From Dehalococcoidia bacterium (lineage in GTDB: Bacteria > Chloroflexota > Dehalococcoidia > SZUA-161): a stretch of 64,000 nucleotides of DNA. Made by a program: the position numbers and the translations under genes. Shown in pieces: positions 56,251-64,000 of this stretch; the first letter of the stretch is position 1; each line of letters begins with the position of its first letter. The stretch is taken from NCBI GenBank assembly GCA_030619685.1, contig JAUXAX010000004.1, positions 21,438-85,437 on the forward strand, in the 5' to 3' direction. The notes beneath the pieces were generated by a model. That model was given only the letters and a program-made list of their open reading frames with translations. It was not told the origin of the DNA and made no database searches.

Positions 56251-56898
56251 TTTAATCCCCCTCTTACCACAGGTTCATCATGAATATCGTAGTCAGGCAA
56301 AAGCGGGAAAACAATCCAACTTACGTACTTTTCCAATGAGCTAAAACCCATACTTACGTAGCTTCAATTCATCATACTTTCGTCATCTTACTTTATCCCT
56401 TTGCACTGTTGGCACTCGATACCATCCCACATGCAGAGCTACACGGCTCCCCTAATAAGACAATGAGAGGGATGTATGATGGCTGCCCAATATCGGGCGC
56501 GGTGAGCCTTTGAACATGAAGTGTTCGTTCTGACCTGAATTGTAATCTACTTGTAAGCTCTTCGTAATCCCTCCGTTATACATATTTAACCGGTCTTAAT
56601 CCTACGCGCGTACAATTGTATACGATTAGATACCACAGTAAGACTCCGGCGGGGAAGATCAGCACACCCGTTGACGAACGTAGGTTAAGAGGCACATTAC
56701 AGCGGGACCAGATCGAGCACTGGTTTGCCTGACACAATTTGAATTACCGGACCAGTGGAAAGCAAGCCGGATAAGGGAGATTATGTGTCACGAATCATAT
56801 GAACGACTACAGATGCTTGACATTTGGAAGCGAGGCGACTGCCATTGGCGACCACAACGCACTGACTTTGGCCTCACTTAGACTTTCAAGAGTAAGCC
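56251..56898 (+). other. Long AT-rich spacer before the LuxR-type regulator
   Basis: No coding sequence is supported. A near-palindrome around CGTACAATTGTATACG (about 56616-56633) could be an operator. It lies about 270 bases upstream of the regulator gene at 56899 in AT-rich sequence, consistent with a long regulated leader. I see no clear -35/-10 pair. Confidence 0.35.
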
Positions 56899-57654
56899 AT
56901 GCGTAAGATAGTTGCAATGATAGTTGACAGCAACCCATTCTCCAGGTCCGGGCTGCGGCAGATATTGTCCGAGCAAGATAGCCTAGACATACTGGGGGTC
57001 TTGGAGTGTGGTCCAGGTGAAGAAGGTAAGGAAGCAATGACACAAATTGCAGAGAACTCGCCCGATGTCGTGTTGCTAGATATTGACTATCCGTCCCTCA
57101 GCGGGCTTGAACTAGGCAGAAAGATCGTCCGTCATTTTCCGGGAACGAGGGTTATAGTGCTAAGTGCCAATCCCTATGACAATGATGCCGAACTATTTGA
57201 AGTTATCAAGAGCGGTGCAGTAGCTTACCTGAGGAGTAGGCAATGCACCACCGAAGACTTCATCAAGACGATAAGACGAGCCGTCAATGGCGAGTATCCC
57301 ATAAATGACAGTGTAAGCAGCAGGCCCAGAGTAGCTGACCGCGTACTCAGGCAATTCCAAGAGATATCGTCGATGGGAAGAGCCCTGAAGGATGTAACCG
57401 CCCCCCTCACCCGCAAGGAGTTGCAGGTTCTGACACTCATAGCCGAGGGCAATTCAAACAAGCAAATCGCCAACCAACTCAGCATAAGCGACCAGACAAT
57501 TAAGAATCATGTGAGTGCCATACTTCGTAAGATAAACGCCAACTACAGAGCCCATGCTGTGTTCATAGCGATACGCGATGGCTTGATCTCCATTCAATTA
57601 GGTCAGGAAGCAGGCGTCGGAGAATGTAGGCCCCCCGAAAGTCACGCCACTTAA
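56899..57654 (+). CDS. LuxR-family response regulator
   Basis: A 251-aa two-component regulator. The N-terminal receiver (residues about 4-120) has the phosphoacceptor aspartate in VVLLDIDYPSLSG and the switch segment VIVLSANPYDND. A linker leads to the C-terminal helix-turn-helix LTRKELQVLTLIAEGNSNKQ followed by IANQLSISDQTIKNHVSAIL. The lysine of the receiver appears as the degenerate VAYLRSRQ, so signalling may be atypical. No histidine kinase is adjacent. The ribosome site is weak, and a long AT-rich spacer lies upstream. Confidence 0.88.
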   Translation: MRKIVAMIVDSNPFSRSGLRQILSEQDSLDILGVLECGPGEEGKEAMTQIAENSPDVVLLDIDYPSLSGLELGRKIVRHFPGTRVIVLSANPYDNDAELFEVIKSGAVAYLRSRQCTTEDFIKTIRRAVNGEYPINDSVSSRPRVADRVLRQFQEISSMGRALKDVTAPLTRKELQVLTLIAEGNSNKQIANQLSISDQTIKNHVSAILRKINANYRAHAVFIAIRDGLISIQLGQEAGVGECRPPESHAT

Positions 57655-57740
57655 GGAACCGCCGACAGGCTACCTGTTCGGCCAAACCCATGTCTCGCTC
57701 TTAGTTCCCTACCGGAATCCGAAATTGTAATCCCCAACAA

Positions 57741-57773
57741 GAAGCTGGGTATCCACAAGAGATACCCAGCTTC
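57741..57773 (+). terminator. Perfect 13-bp hairpin after the LuxR-type regulator
   Basis: GAAGCTGGGTATC (57741-57753) pairs perfectly with GATACCCAGCTTC (57761-57773) around a 7-base loop. It resembles the hairpin at 15194-15233. No long T-run follows; it probably ends transcription between the convergent regulator and DUF5679 genes. Confidence 0.65.
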
Positions 57774-57800
57774 TCCTGTCCCGATATCTATGTGACAGCC

Positions 57801-57942
57801 TTAGCCTCTCCCTATCCTGAACATCTTGGTGCCACATACCGGGCAAACGCCCTGTGTCGCCGGCTTCTTGTTTTTCATGGTTATCGCCCTAGCATCCTTC
57901 ATCTCCCGTTTAGCACGGCATTTCACACAATAGGCTTGCATA
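57801..57942 (-). pseudogene. DUF5679 zinc-ribbon protein gene with a frameshift
   Basis: From ATG 57942 (ribosome site GGAGGGAGTGTT) the frame reads MQAYCVKCRAKREM and then hits TAG after three more codons because of one extra G near 57900. Skipping that base restores the rest of a typical DUF5679 protein, AITMKNKKPATQG followed by VCPVCGTKMFRIGRG and TAA at 57801. Two CxxC pairs would bind zinc. One extra base among identical G's could be a real frameshift or a sequencing error. Confidence 0.75.
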
Positions 57943-58157
57943 ACACTCCCTCCTTTTTGATTGGCAAGGATAAACCATTTCTGGATGAAATGTCAATAGT
58001 ATAACAGGACTTTTTTGAGCACTAACCTACCTCAATTGCTCCCTGGAGCGGCCTACCGATCGTATTTGCCGCACAAGAACGGGTTATCCCCTGGAAGATC
58101 TCCTTCGGCGAGCTCTGGTGTCTGACACTACACCTATCTTCATTGTACCCACGAGCC

Positions 58158-59174
58158 TTAGATATATCTGCCCACGGCCTCCGCGATGGGCTTTAGCTCG
58201 GCCATCAGCTGCTCAAAATTGGGGACGTTCAACGACTGCAAGCCATCGACCAACGCCTCCTCCGGATTGGGGTGGACCTCAATCAGAAGCCCGTCTGCCC
58301 CGGCTGCTATCGCAGCCTTGGCGATGCTCGGCACATACGCGAAATGTCCCGCAGCGTGGCTGGGATCTACAATGACTGGGAGATGACTAAAGCGCTTGAC
58401 TACTGCGATTGAACTGATATCCACGGAAAACCGAATGCTGTCTTCGAAGCTTCTTATTCCACGTTCACACAGGATTACTCGCTGATTGCCCTGAGCTAAA
58501 AGATAATCGGCCGCTGTCAGCCATTCCGTGACGGTAGCAGAAAGGCCTCTCTTCAACAGGATGGGATGCCTCAGCTTGCTCAGCTCCTTCAAGAGTGCGA
58601 AGTTCTGCATGCTGCGAGCCCCGACCTGAATTATGTCAGCATGTTCGGCTACGATACCTATGTTTTGGATGTCAACGACCTCGGTGATGACAGGAATGCC
58701 AAGATCGGACTTGACCCTAGCCAACATCTTCAGACCCTCGTGTTCCAGCCCCTGGAAGCTGAAGGGCGAGGTGCGAGGCTTGAAGGCGCCACCTCTAACA
58801 ACAGCAGCCCCGAATTCTTTGACCGCTTTGGCGGTATCCATGAGTTGCTTCTCGCTCTCCACGGCGCAAGGGCCGGCCATAATTACCACCCGCTGCCCCC
58901 CGATCTCGACGCCAGACACATTTATCTTGCTGGCTCGTGGATGGAATTCTCGTGAGGCCAGTTTGTATGGCTTCATTATGCGGGAGACGCTCTCCACACC
59001 TGGCAAAACGGCGAAAACGTCGGTTTCTGTCTTCCCCGTGTCGCCGCCCAGAATCGCCACCACCGTCTTTTCAGTGCCTATATTCAACTGCACCTCAAAG
59101 CCCAAAGAGTGTGCCCTGTCCACCACATGATCGACTTGCTCCTTTGTGGCACCCTTGCTCATCTCAATAATCAT
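58158..59174 (-). CDS. aroF: 3-deoxy-7-phosphoheptulonate synthase (DAHP synthase)
   Basis: A 338-aa class I-beta DAHP synthase, the first step of aromatic amino acid synthesis, joining PEP and erythrose-4-phosphate. The N-terminal ferredoxin-like regulatory domain (residues about 1-75, with VDHVVDRAHSLGFEVQLNIG) is followed by the barrel with VIMAGPCAVESEKQLM, GGAFKPRTSPFSFQG, IQVGARSMQNFALLKEL, VILCERGIRSFEDS and VDPSHAAGHF. Family metal ligands Cys, His and Asp are in place. GAGGTGA before the ATG supports the start. It stands alone, apart from other shikimate genes. Confidence 0.93.
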   Translation of the reverse strand: MIIEMSKGATKEQVDHVVDRAHSLGFEVQLNIGTEKTVVAILGGDTGKTETDVFAVLPGVESVSRIMKPYKLASREFHPRASKINVSGVEIGGQRVVIMAGPCAVESEKQLMDTAKAVKEFGAAVVRGGAFKPRTSPFSFQGLEHEGLKMLARVKSDLGIPVITEVVDIQNIGIVAEHADIIQVGARSMQNFALLKELSKLRHPILLKRGLSATVTEWLTAADYLLAQGNQRVILCERGIRSFEDSIRFSVDISSIAVVKRFSHLPVIVDPSHAAGHFAYVPSIAKAAIAAGADGLLIEVHPNPEEALVDGLQSLNVPNFEQLMAELKPIAEAVGRYI

Positions 59175-59507
59175 CTTATGTCACCTCACAAATAATGTAC
59201 TGACCGAACAACCACCAGTTCATCAGCCTTCATCTAACCTCTTGCGATCAAGATAATTGATGGCTAACATTATAAACCAATGCAGTACACAATAGTAACC
59301 CTCAAATCAGCAGATAGAGTATCCGTCGCTGAGAGCACTGTAATTCGAGAGCGCGCCAATGTATGCGATTTTTGTCTCAAAGCAGGAGTATATACAAATG
59401 AAAAAGCGATCCTAAGTGCAGCCTCACACTTGATCGCGATTCGAAGGGAGTTTGCTATTTTCCAGACTGACTACACCTGGACTCCAAAAGAAAGCCTTTG
59501 TAGTAGG
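59175..59507. other. Spacer between aroF and the DRTGG gene
   Basis: No gene is supported. A TATAAT on the minus strand at 59268-59273, with no good -35, lies about 95 bases before the aroF start and may be its promoter. A plus-strand open frame (59280-59618) runs through here but has no ribosome site and runs into the next gene. Confidence 0.35.
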
Positions 59508-60548
59508 CTAGGTTGCCCGGTAGATTGCCTCCAAATCCAGGTTCTGCTCCAAAATCTGCCCCAGCCTCTCCAGCTTTTTCTCGTCGGCGAATCCAGCCTT
59601 ATCGAAGACCCCTTCTAAAGCCTCCATCGTGCCGGCGGTATCCCCTTCCACCAACACTATCGGCACCTCAAGCTCCAGCGCCCGGCTGAGGATGCTGGGC
59701 GCGGGATCGATATTATCTGTCAGCACGAGACACCTAGTTGACGTCTCGAGAGCTGCCAACTGAATGTCGGGACGGTCGCCACGGGTGATCACCGCCTTAT
59801 TCGGCTTGAGAGTCAGGTACGAAAGCGCAGAGTCAACGGACAGCGCTCCCACCATCAGGCTCTCCACCAGCTCATTAGAGCGCTCCTGAGAATTGAGTAT
59901 GCTGCCCCCTACATGCTCGGCAAGCTCACCAACGGTGACACTGCACAACGCACGGTCCTCGGGCAGCACTCCCAGAACCTTAATACCGCTTTGTTCCAGG
60001 GATGGCACGATCTCGGCTCTTACCGACTCGATTCTGCGCTCAGGCACAGCATTGATAACAACGCCCAGGAGATTATCGGCCAGCATCTTTGCTGCGGCCA
60101 CGATCTGATCTACCTCAAGGTTGCCCTCATAGCCGACGATGAGTATCACCTTGGCTTTCAGCGCCTCCACGATTCGACCTGCTACCCGTGCCGCGTCGCT
60201 CCCCGCTTTGAAATCGCCTACGCCCTCCAACAGGACCACATCCTTGCCCCGGGAAACCCTGGCATAAGCCTCCTCGATTTCCTTGAGCCAGGGAGGCTTC
60301 TTTTCGTCCACCGTGGCTGCCCAATCTCCCACCTTAAGGGAAACCGGGCAAAGCGACTCGACCGGCTCCTCCAGAGTCAGAAGCTGCTTCATAGACTCGG
60401 CATCCCTGTCACCTCCATCAGCATGAGCGGCTACGGGCTTGAGAAACCCTACCCTTCTCCCCTCCGCCTGAAGCTTCCTCCCCAGACCTGCGCAAAGAGA
60501 GCTCTTTCCCACACCCTCCCCCATAGAGGTGACATACAAAGCAACCAT
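59508..60548 (-). CDS. BioD-like P-loop protein with DRTGG domain (phosphotransacetylase N-terminal type)
   Basis: A 346-aa protein with an N-terminal dethiobiotin-synthetase-like ATPase (residues about 1-210: VTSMGEGVGKSSLCAGL P-loop, then VVLLEGVGDF) followed by a DRTGG domain (about 215-320: VITRGDRPDIQLAALETSTR). This is the N-terminal half of long phosphotransacetylases without the catalytic Pta domain. It may bind acetyl-CoA or nucleotides as a regulator. ATG 60548 follows GGAGG; the frame is open 26 codons further upstream without a ribosome site. It is divergent from the HIT gene. Confidence 0.85.
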   Translation of the reverse strand: MVALYVTSMGEGVGKSSLCAGLGRKLQAEGRRVGFLKPVAAHADGGDRDAESMKQLLTLEEPVESLCPVSLKVGDWAATVDEKKPPWLKEIEEAYARVSRGKDVVLLEGVGDFKAGSDAARVAGRIVEALKAKVILIVGYEGNLEVDQIVAAAKMLADNLLGVVINAVPERRIESVRAEIVPSLEQSGIKVLGVLPEDRALCSVTVGELAEHVGGSILNSQERSNELVESLMVGALSVDSALSYLTLKPNKAVITRGDRPDIQLAALETSTRCLVLTDNIDPAPSILSRALELEVPIVLVEGDTAGTMEALEGVFDKAGFADEKKLERLGQILEQNLDLEAIYRAT

Positions 60549-60714
60549 CAAAACCTCCTTCGTCCGCAGATCGAATTTCGCCTTCCCAAATTTCTCCCCT
60601 GAAAGTATATCACATCTCCTCCTCAAGGCAACGACTGAACTCGAAAAAAGGCTGCCCTTCTGGTAAAATACTCACAGCATCAATATTGAGGTTTTCTGGT
60701 GAAAGGAATGCCAA

Positions 60715-61215
60715 ATGAAAAAGATATGGGCACCGTGGAGAATCGAGTACATTCGAGGGGAGAAGGAGAAAGGGTGCATCTTCTGCCAAAAGCCGAAAGG
60801 GAACCGGGATAGACGGAACTACATTCTCTTCAGAGGAGATAGGAACTTCGTTATGTTAAACGCCCATCCCTATACCCCAGGCCACCTGATGGTAGCCCCC
60901 TACAGGCACCTTGACAACCTGGATGATCTAACCAACGAGGAACTATTGGAGCACTTCGACCTGGTAAGAAGGAGTTGCAAAGCGCTAACCGAGGCATACC
61001 GCCCTGATGGGTTCAACATCGGCATAAACCTGGGCCGGGTGGCTGGGGCCGGAGTGGAAGACCACGTCCATACCCATGTCGTCCCCCGTTGGAGTGGCGA
61101 CATCAATTTCATGACGGTGGTATCCGATGTCAGGGTGATACCACAAGCTCTGGACGCAACTTACGCCGAATTGACAGAGAAGATGGCCGGAAGTCGAACT
61201 GACTCTCAGGATTGA
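60715..61215 (+). CDS. HIT-family nucleotide hydrolase/phosphorylase
   Basis: A 166-aa histidine-triad protein. The catalytic triad appears as HVHTHVVPRW, preceded by the zinc-type CIFCQKPKGN at the N-terminus and AHPYTPGHLMVAP. It resembles bacterial AP4A phosphorylase/ hydrolases of the WAPWRIEYI subgroup, cleaving dinucleoside polyphosphates. Start ATG 60715 follows AAAGG about six bases upstream (GAAAGGAATGCCAA). It precedes hdrC by 64 bases and may share its transcript, though the functions differ. Confidence 0.9.
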   Translation: MKKIWAPWRIEYIRGEKEKGCIFCQKPKGNRDRRNYILFRGDRNFVMLNAHPYTPGHLMVAPYRHLDNLDDLTNEELLEHFDLVRRSCKALTEAYRPDGFNIGINLGRVAGAGVEDHVHTHVVPRWSGDINFMTVVSDVRVIPQALDATYAELTEKMAGSRTDSQD

Positions 61216-61279
61216 AAAGGCAACCTTTGCCCGTTCGAGTGATTTCGTTTATACTGGAATTAGTAGGATATCAACAAGA

Positions 61280-61852
61280 ATGTTAGAGCAGAGTGTCATA
61301 GTCCTTGAGCCTGCCAACGACTTTCTTTCTTTTGTTCACAGTTACACCGGAGAAAATGTCACTTCCTGCTACCAGTGCGGGAAGTGCAGCGCGGGTTGTC
61401 CCACCGCCTACGCCATGGACCTTACTCCGCGGCAGGTCATGCGGGGAATCCAGCTCGGCCTCAAGGATGAGATACTGGATAGCTCAGCAATCTGGCTTTG
61501 CGTGAGTTGCCAGACCTGCTCCTTGAGGTGCCCTCGAGAGATCGACATCGCCAAGGTGATAGAGTCTCTGCGGCTAATCTCCCAAGCTGAAGGCAAGCCA
61601 CCCGCCCAAAGGGAGATAGCGGTCTTCCACAGCGCCTTCCTCCACCAGGTACGCCTCTTCGGTCGCCTTCACGAGGTCGGGTTAGGGATTACGTATAATC
61701 TGCTCAGTAGGCACTTCTTCAACAACATCAAGCGTTTACCGGCACTGCTTACCAGAGGGAAGCTAAAGTTCATGCCCCAAAGAACAAAGGGACGGTCAGA
61801 GGTTAGGCGGATCGCAACACGGGTGAAGGAGCTAGAGAGGAAGTCGAGCTAG
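61280..61852 (+). CDS. hdrC: Heterodisulfide reductase subunit C-like (HdrC)
   Basis: A 190-aa iron-sulfur protein with two [4Fe-4S] motifs: SCYQCGKCSAGCPTAY (residues about 30-45) and CVSCQTCSLRCPREID (about 73-90). A small helical tail (RIATRVKELERKSS) ends it. It passes electrons to HdrB and HdrA. Its TAG shares a G with the GTG start of hdrB, so it is coupled. In non-methanogens these subunits act in electron bifurcation or confurcation with flavin enzymes rather than methanogenesis. Confidence 0.92.
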   Translation: MLEQSVIVLEPANDFLSFVHSYTGENVTSCYQCGKCSAGCPTAYAMDLTPRQVMRGIQLGLKDEILDSSAIWLCVSCQTCSLRCPREIDIAKVIESLRLISQAEGKPPAQREIAVFHSAFLHQVRLFGRLHEVGLGITYNLLSRHFFNNIKRLPALLTRGKLKFMPQRTKGRSEVRRIATRVKELERKSS

Positions 61853-62751
61853 TGTTGGCACCAGTAGAATCTAATGCCGGCGAGTCTGTTGCGGAACGTA
61901 CCTATTCCTATTATCCCGGTTGCTCATTGCATGCCACGGCGGCAGAATACGATGTCTCTACGCGGCTGGTATGCCAAAGGGTAGGTATTGACCTGCGAGA
62001 ACTGGAAGACTGGGTCTGCTGCGGTGCCTCAGCAGCCCACTCCACAGACCACCTGCTGAGCCTGGCGCTTCCCGCCCACACCCTGAAGCAAGCTGAGGAA
62101 AAGGGGCTTCCACTGGCTGTTCCCTGCGTCTTGTGTTATTCCCGGCTAAGATTCACCCTTCATGAACTCGAGAATAAGGATACCCTGGACCTTGTCGGCC
62201 GCGCTATCGGCAAAGAACTGAGCACCGCTGTCACCGTCAAGCCAATGCTCCAGGTATTGGCAGATGAGAACATCTCTCTTCCGATCGTAAAGCCTCTCAG
62301 CGGGCTGAAGGTAGCTTGCTACTACGGCTGCCTTTTGGTTCGTCCCCCTGAGGTGGTCGGTTTCGACGATGCGGAGAACCCGCAAACGATGGATCGCCTC
62401 ATGGGGAAGCTTGGTGCTGAGGCTATCGACTGGGGGTTGAAAACAGCCTGCTGCGGCGCTGGCATGGCCTTCGCCCGCTTCGACGTCGTCCTCAAGCTGT
62501 CCCATCGCCTTATCACGCTGGCACAACAAAGCGGTGCCGATTGTATCGCCGTCGCCTGCCCGATGTGCCACTCCAACCTTGACATGTACCAAAAGGATAT
62601 GACTGCAAAGTTTGGACAGAAAACCGAATTGCCCGTCCTGTACTTCACTCAGCTAATGGGGCTCGCTCTGGGCTTCTCGCGCAAGGAGCTTTTACTGGAT
62701 AAACACCTGACCGACCCACTACCTATGTTGCGCAAGAAGAACCTTATCTAG
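61852..62751 (+). CDS. hdrB: Heterodisulfide reductase subunit B-like (HdrB)
   Basis: A 299-aa protein with two CCG cysteine-rich domains that hold unusual [4Fe-4S] clusters: the first ending at WVCCGASAAHST and the second at KTACCGAGMAFARFD followed by VACPMCHSNLDMY. The preceding CYSRLRF and YYGCLLVRPP supply the other cysteines. GTG 61852 overlaps the hdrC stop. The subunit reduces a disulfide-type or an unknown acceptor. Its stop is directly followed by the hdrA ribosome site. Confidence 0.93.
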   Translation: MLAPVESNAGESVAERTYSYYPGCSLHATAAEYDVSTRLVCQRVGIDLRELEDWVCCGASAAHSTDHLLSLALPAHTLKQAEEKGLPLAVPCVLCYSRLRFTLHELENKDTLDLVGRAIGKELSTAVTVKPMLQVLADENISLPIVKPLSGLKVACYYGCLLVRPPEVVGFDDAENPQTMDRLMGKLGAEAIDWGLKTACCGAGMAFARFDVVLKLSHRLITLAQQSGADCIAVACPMCHSNLDMYQKDMTAKFGQKTELPVLYFTQLMGLALGFSRKELLLDKHLTDPLPMLRKKNLI

Positions 62752-62759
62752 GAGGAAGG

Positions 62760-64000
62760 ATGTCTCGAATAGGGGTCTTTATCTGCCATTGCGGCACCAA
62801 TATCGGGGGCGTAATAAACGTCCCGGAGGTTGTTGAAGCTGCCAAGCGTATGCCTCTGGTGGCTTACGCTGATGAAAACAAGTACACCTGCAGCGAAGTG
62901 GGGCAGGCATCGATCCGCGATGCGATAAAGGAGCAAAGGCTGGACCGGGTGGTGGTCGCTTCCTGCTCCCCACGAATGCACGAGAATACCTTCCGCAAAA
63001 CTGTCGCCGCCGCCGGGCTTAACCCCTACCTTCTCGAGATGGCAAACTTGAGGGAGCACTGTAGCTGGGTGCACTCTGATCCCAAGGATGCCACAGCGAA
63101 GGCCATCGATCTGGTAAGCATGGCCGTGGCAAAGGTCGCTCGACATGAGTCCCTTTTCCCCAAACAGGTGGGGCTTACCAAGCGTGCCCTGGTAATCGGT
63201 GGCGGCATTACCGGAATACAGGCGGCCCTGGACATAGCTTCTACAGGCCACGAAGTGGTTCTGGTGGAGAAAGAGCCCAGTATTGGAGGGCGCATGGCCC
63301 AGTTGGATAAGACCTTCCCCACCCTCGATTGCTCGGCTTGCATACTGACCCCGAAGATGGTCGATGTATCTCAGAATCCCAACATCAGTCTCCTCACCTA
63401 CTCCGAGGTAAAAGAGGTGCGAGGGTTCGTGGGCAATTTCGAGGTGGATATCCTGAAAAAGGCGAAAATGGTTGACCACATAAAGTGTACTGGCTGCAGC
63501 ACCTGCTGGCAGAAGTGCCCGGAGAAGGTGGCCTCTGAGTTCGATCTCGGCCTGGGCCAACGCACAGCCGTCTTTATACCTTTCCCCCAGGCGGTGCCCA
63601 ACATGCCGGTGATCGACATGGAAAACTGCCGCTATCCGAAGTATCTTGAATGGGCAAAGACGGAGGAAGGCAAGAAACCTCCTGAGTGCCGCATCTGCGA
63701 AAAGCTCTGCCCCACAGGGGCAATTGATTGGGGGCAGCAGGATGAGATCGTAACCGAAAAGTTCGGTGCTATCGTAGTTGCCACCGGCTTTAAGACCTTC
63801 GATTACAGTGTCTACGGTGAGTATGGCGGGGGAAGATATCCCGATGTCATCAGTTCGCTCCATCTGGAGCGGCTGATGTCCGCTGCAGGGCCCACCGAGG
63901 GCGAAGTGCTCCGACCCTCATATGGTGCTCACCCCAAGAGTGTGGTCTTCATCCAGTGTGTGGGATCTCGTGATGACAAGGTGGGGCGGCCCTATTTCAG
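62760..64000 (+). CDS. hdrA: Heterodisulfide reductase subunit A-like (HdrA), 3' end missing
   Basis: Flavin and iron-sulfur subunit, 413 codons visible before the window ends. It opens RIGVFICHCGTNIGGVINV, then the FAD-binding ALVIGGGITGIQAALDIAS, the active-site LDCSACILTPKM (cysteine, not Sec), two ferredoxin-type cysteine sets (IKCTGCSTCWQKCPEKV; CRICEKLCPTGAID), and ends in VVFIQCVGSRDDKV. GGAGG four bases before ATG 62760 sets the start; it sits nine bases after hdrB. With HdrCB it forms the electron-bifurcating core. A long minus-strand frame lies inside it and is a shadow. Confidence 0.93.
   Translation, partial: MSRIGVFICHCGTNIGGVINVPEVVEAAKRMPLVAYADENKYTCSEVGQASIRDAIKEQRLDRVVVASCSPRMHENTFRKTVAAAGLNPYLLEMANLREHCSWVHSDPKDATAKAIDLVSMAVAKVARHESLFPKQVGLTKRALVIGGGITGIQAALDIASTGHEVVLVEKEPSIGGRMAQLDKTFPTLDCSACILTPKMVDVSQNPNISLLTYSEVKEVRGFVGNFEVDILKKAKMVDHIKCTGCSTCWQKCPEKVASEFDLGLGQRTAVFIPFPQAVPNMPVIDMENCRYPKYLEWAKTEEGKKPPECRICEKLCPTGAIDWGQQDEIVTEKFGAIVVATGFKTFDYSVYGEYGGGRYPDVISSLHLERLMSAAGPTEGEVLRPSYGAHPKSVVFIQCVGSRDDKVGRPYF

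Noticed and set aside
59280..59618. A 112-codon plus-strand frame with a CDFC motif
   Set aside because: No ribosome site, and it runs over 100 bases into the opposite-strand DRTGG gene. Not excluded entirely.
62748..63863. A 371-codon minus-strand open frame
   Set aside because: It lies fully inside hdrA, whose motifs are unmistakable, and its translation has no domain sense. Shadow of a GC-skewed reading frame.
1..64000. CRISPR arrays or clustered direct repeats
   Set aside because: No regularly spaced repeat-spacer pattern is seen at any place.

Overview
The window is gene-dense, anaerobe-type bacterial DNA with about 65 recognisable genes, short spacers and no phage, integrase, transposase or CRISPR array. 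LL-diaminopimelate aminotransferase, a heterodisulfide reductase set (hdrCBA), a flavodiiron protein, a selenocysteine-containing SelD, a trehalose synthase of the TreT type, and several small domain-of-unknown-function families suggest a member of the Chloroflexota, probably close to Dehalococcoidia. The taxon is an inference from gene content; no rRNA or marker phylogeny is available here.

Layout. 1-8.4 kb: lysine biosynthesis (dapL, cut by the window edge), hflX, galU, a drug-type ABC exporter, an rRNA pseudouridine synthase, a PKD lipoprotein, a response regulator and a small HTH protein. 8.6-11.2 kb: an FGGY sugar kinase overlapping a 2-hydroxyacid dehydrogenase. 11.2-15.3 kb: an accessory stretch with a membrane-anchored coiled-coil protein, tiny membrane and secreted proteins, cutA, a truncated fumarylacetoacetate-hydrolase remnant, an orphan membrane protein and a consensus-promoter-driven 76-aa protein. 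15.3-19.2 kb: a MarR regulator, treT, tRNA-Pro(TGG), a Yip1-like membrane protein, tRNA-Arg(CCG) and an MBL hydrolase. 19.4-25.2 kb: a split acyl-CoA carboxylase (biotin carboxylase, biotin carrier, two carboxyltransferases) interrupted by a divergent hicAB toxin-antitoxin pair. 25.3-32.7 kb: a hydrolase / B12-radical SAM / SRPBCC overlapping operon, then fatty-acid-type genes (two enoyl-CoA hydratases, sirtuin, acyl-CoA ligase). 32.8-37.9 kb: selD, three short-chain dehydrogenases and a methyltransferase. 38.2-41.7 kb: a LysE exporter and a CopA copper ATPase flanked by two copies of a palindromic repeat. 41.7-45.5 kb: a six-gene sulfur/iron-sulfur operon (iscS, iscU, zinc ribbon, DsrE-like, TusA-like, flavodiiron protein). 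46.3-51.4 kb: rhomboid protease, HDAC-like deacetylase, a DUF6485-type protein, and a GC-rich GH38 mannosidase that looks acquired. 51.5-57.9 kb: a second ABC exporter, an orphan four-cluster ferredoxin, a tandem ferritin-like protein, DUF166, a LuxR-type response regulator and a frameshifted DUF5679 gene. 58.1-64 kb: aroF-type DAHP synthase, a BioD/DRTGG protein, a HIT protein and hdrC-hdrB-hdrA, the last cut by the window end.

How the genes work together. The acyl-CoA ligase, enoyl-CoA hydratases and biotin-dependent carboxylase fit growth on, or remodelling of, CoA-thioester substrates, and HdrCBA would handle low-potential electrons from such oxidation. The sulfur operon combines cysteine desulfurase, Fe-S scaffold and two sulfur-relay proteins with an O2/NO-reducing flavodiiron protein, which reads as Fe-S assembly and protection in an anaerobe. 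The clearest correction to a naive gene call is selD: its 5' end contains an in-frame TGA followed by a near-ideal bacterial SECIS hairpin, so the organism almost certainly uses selenocysteine.
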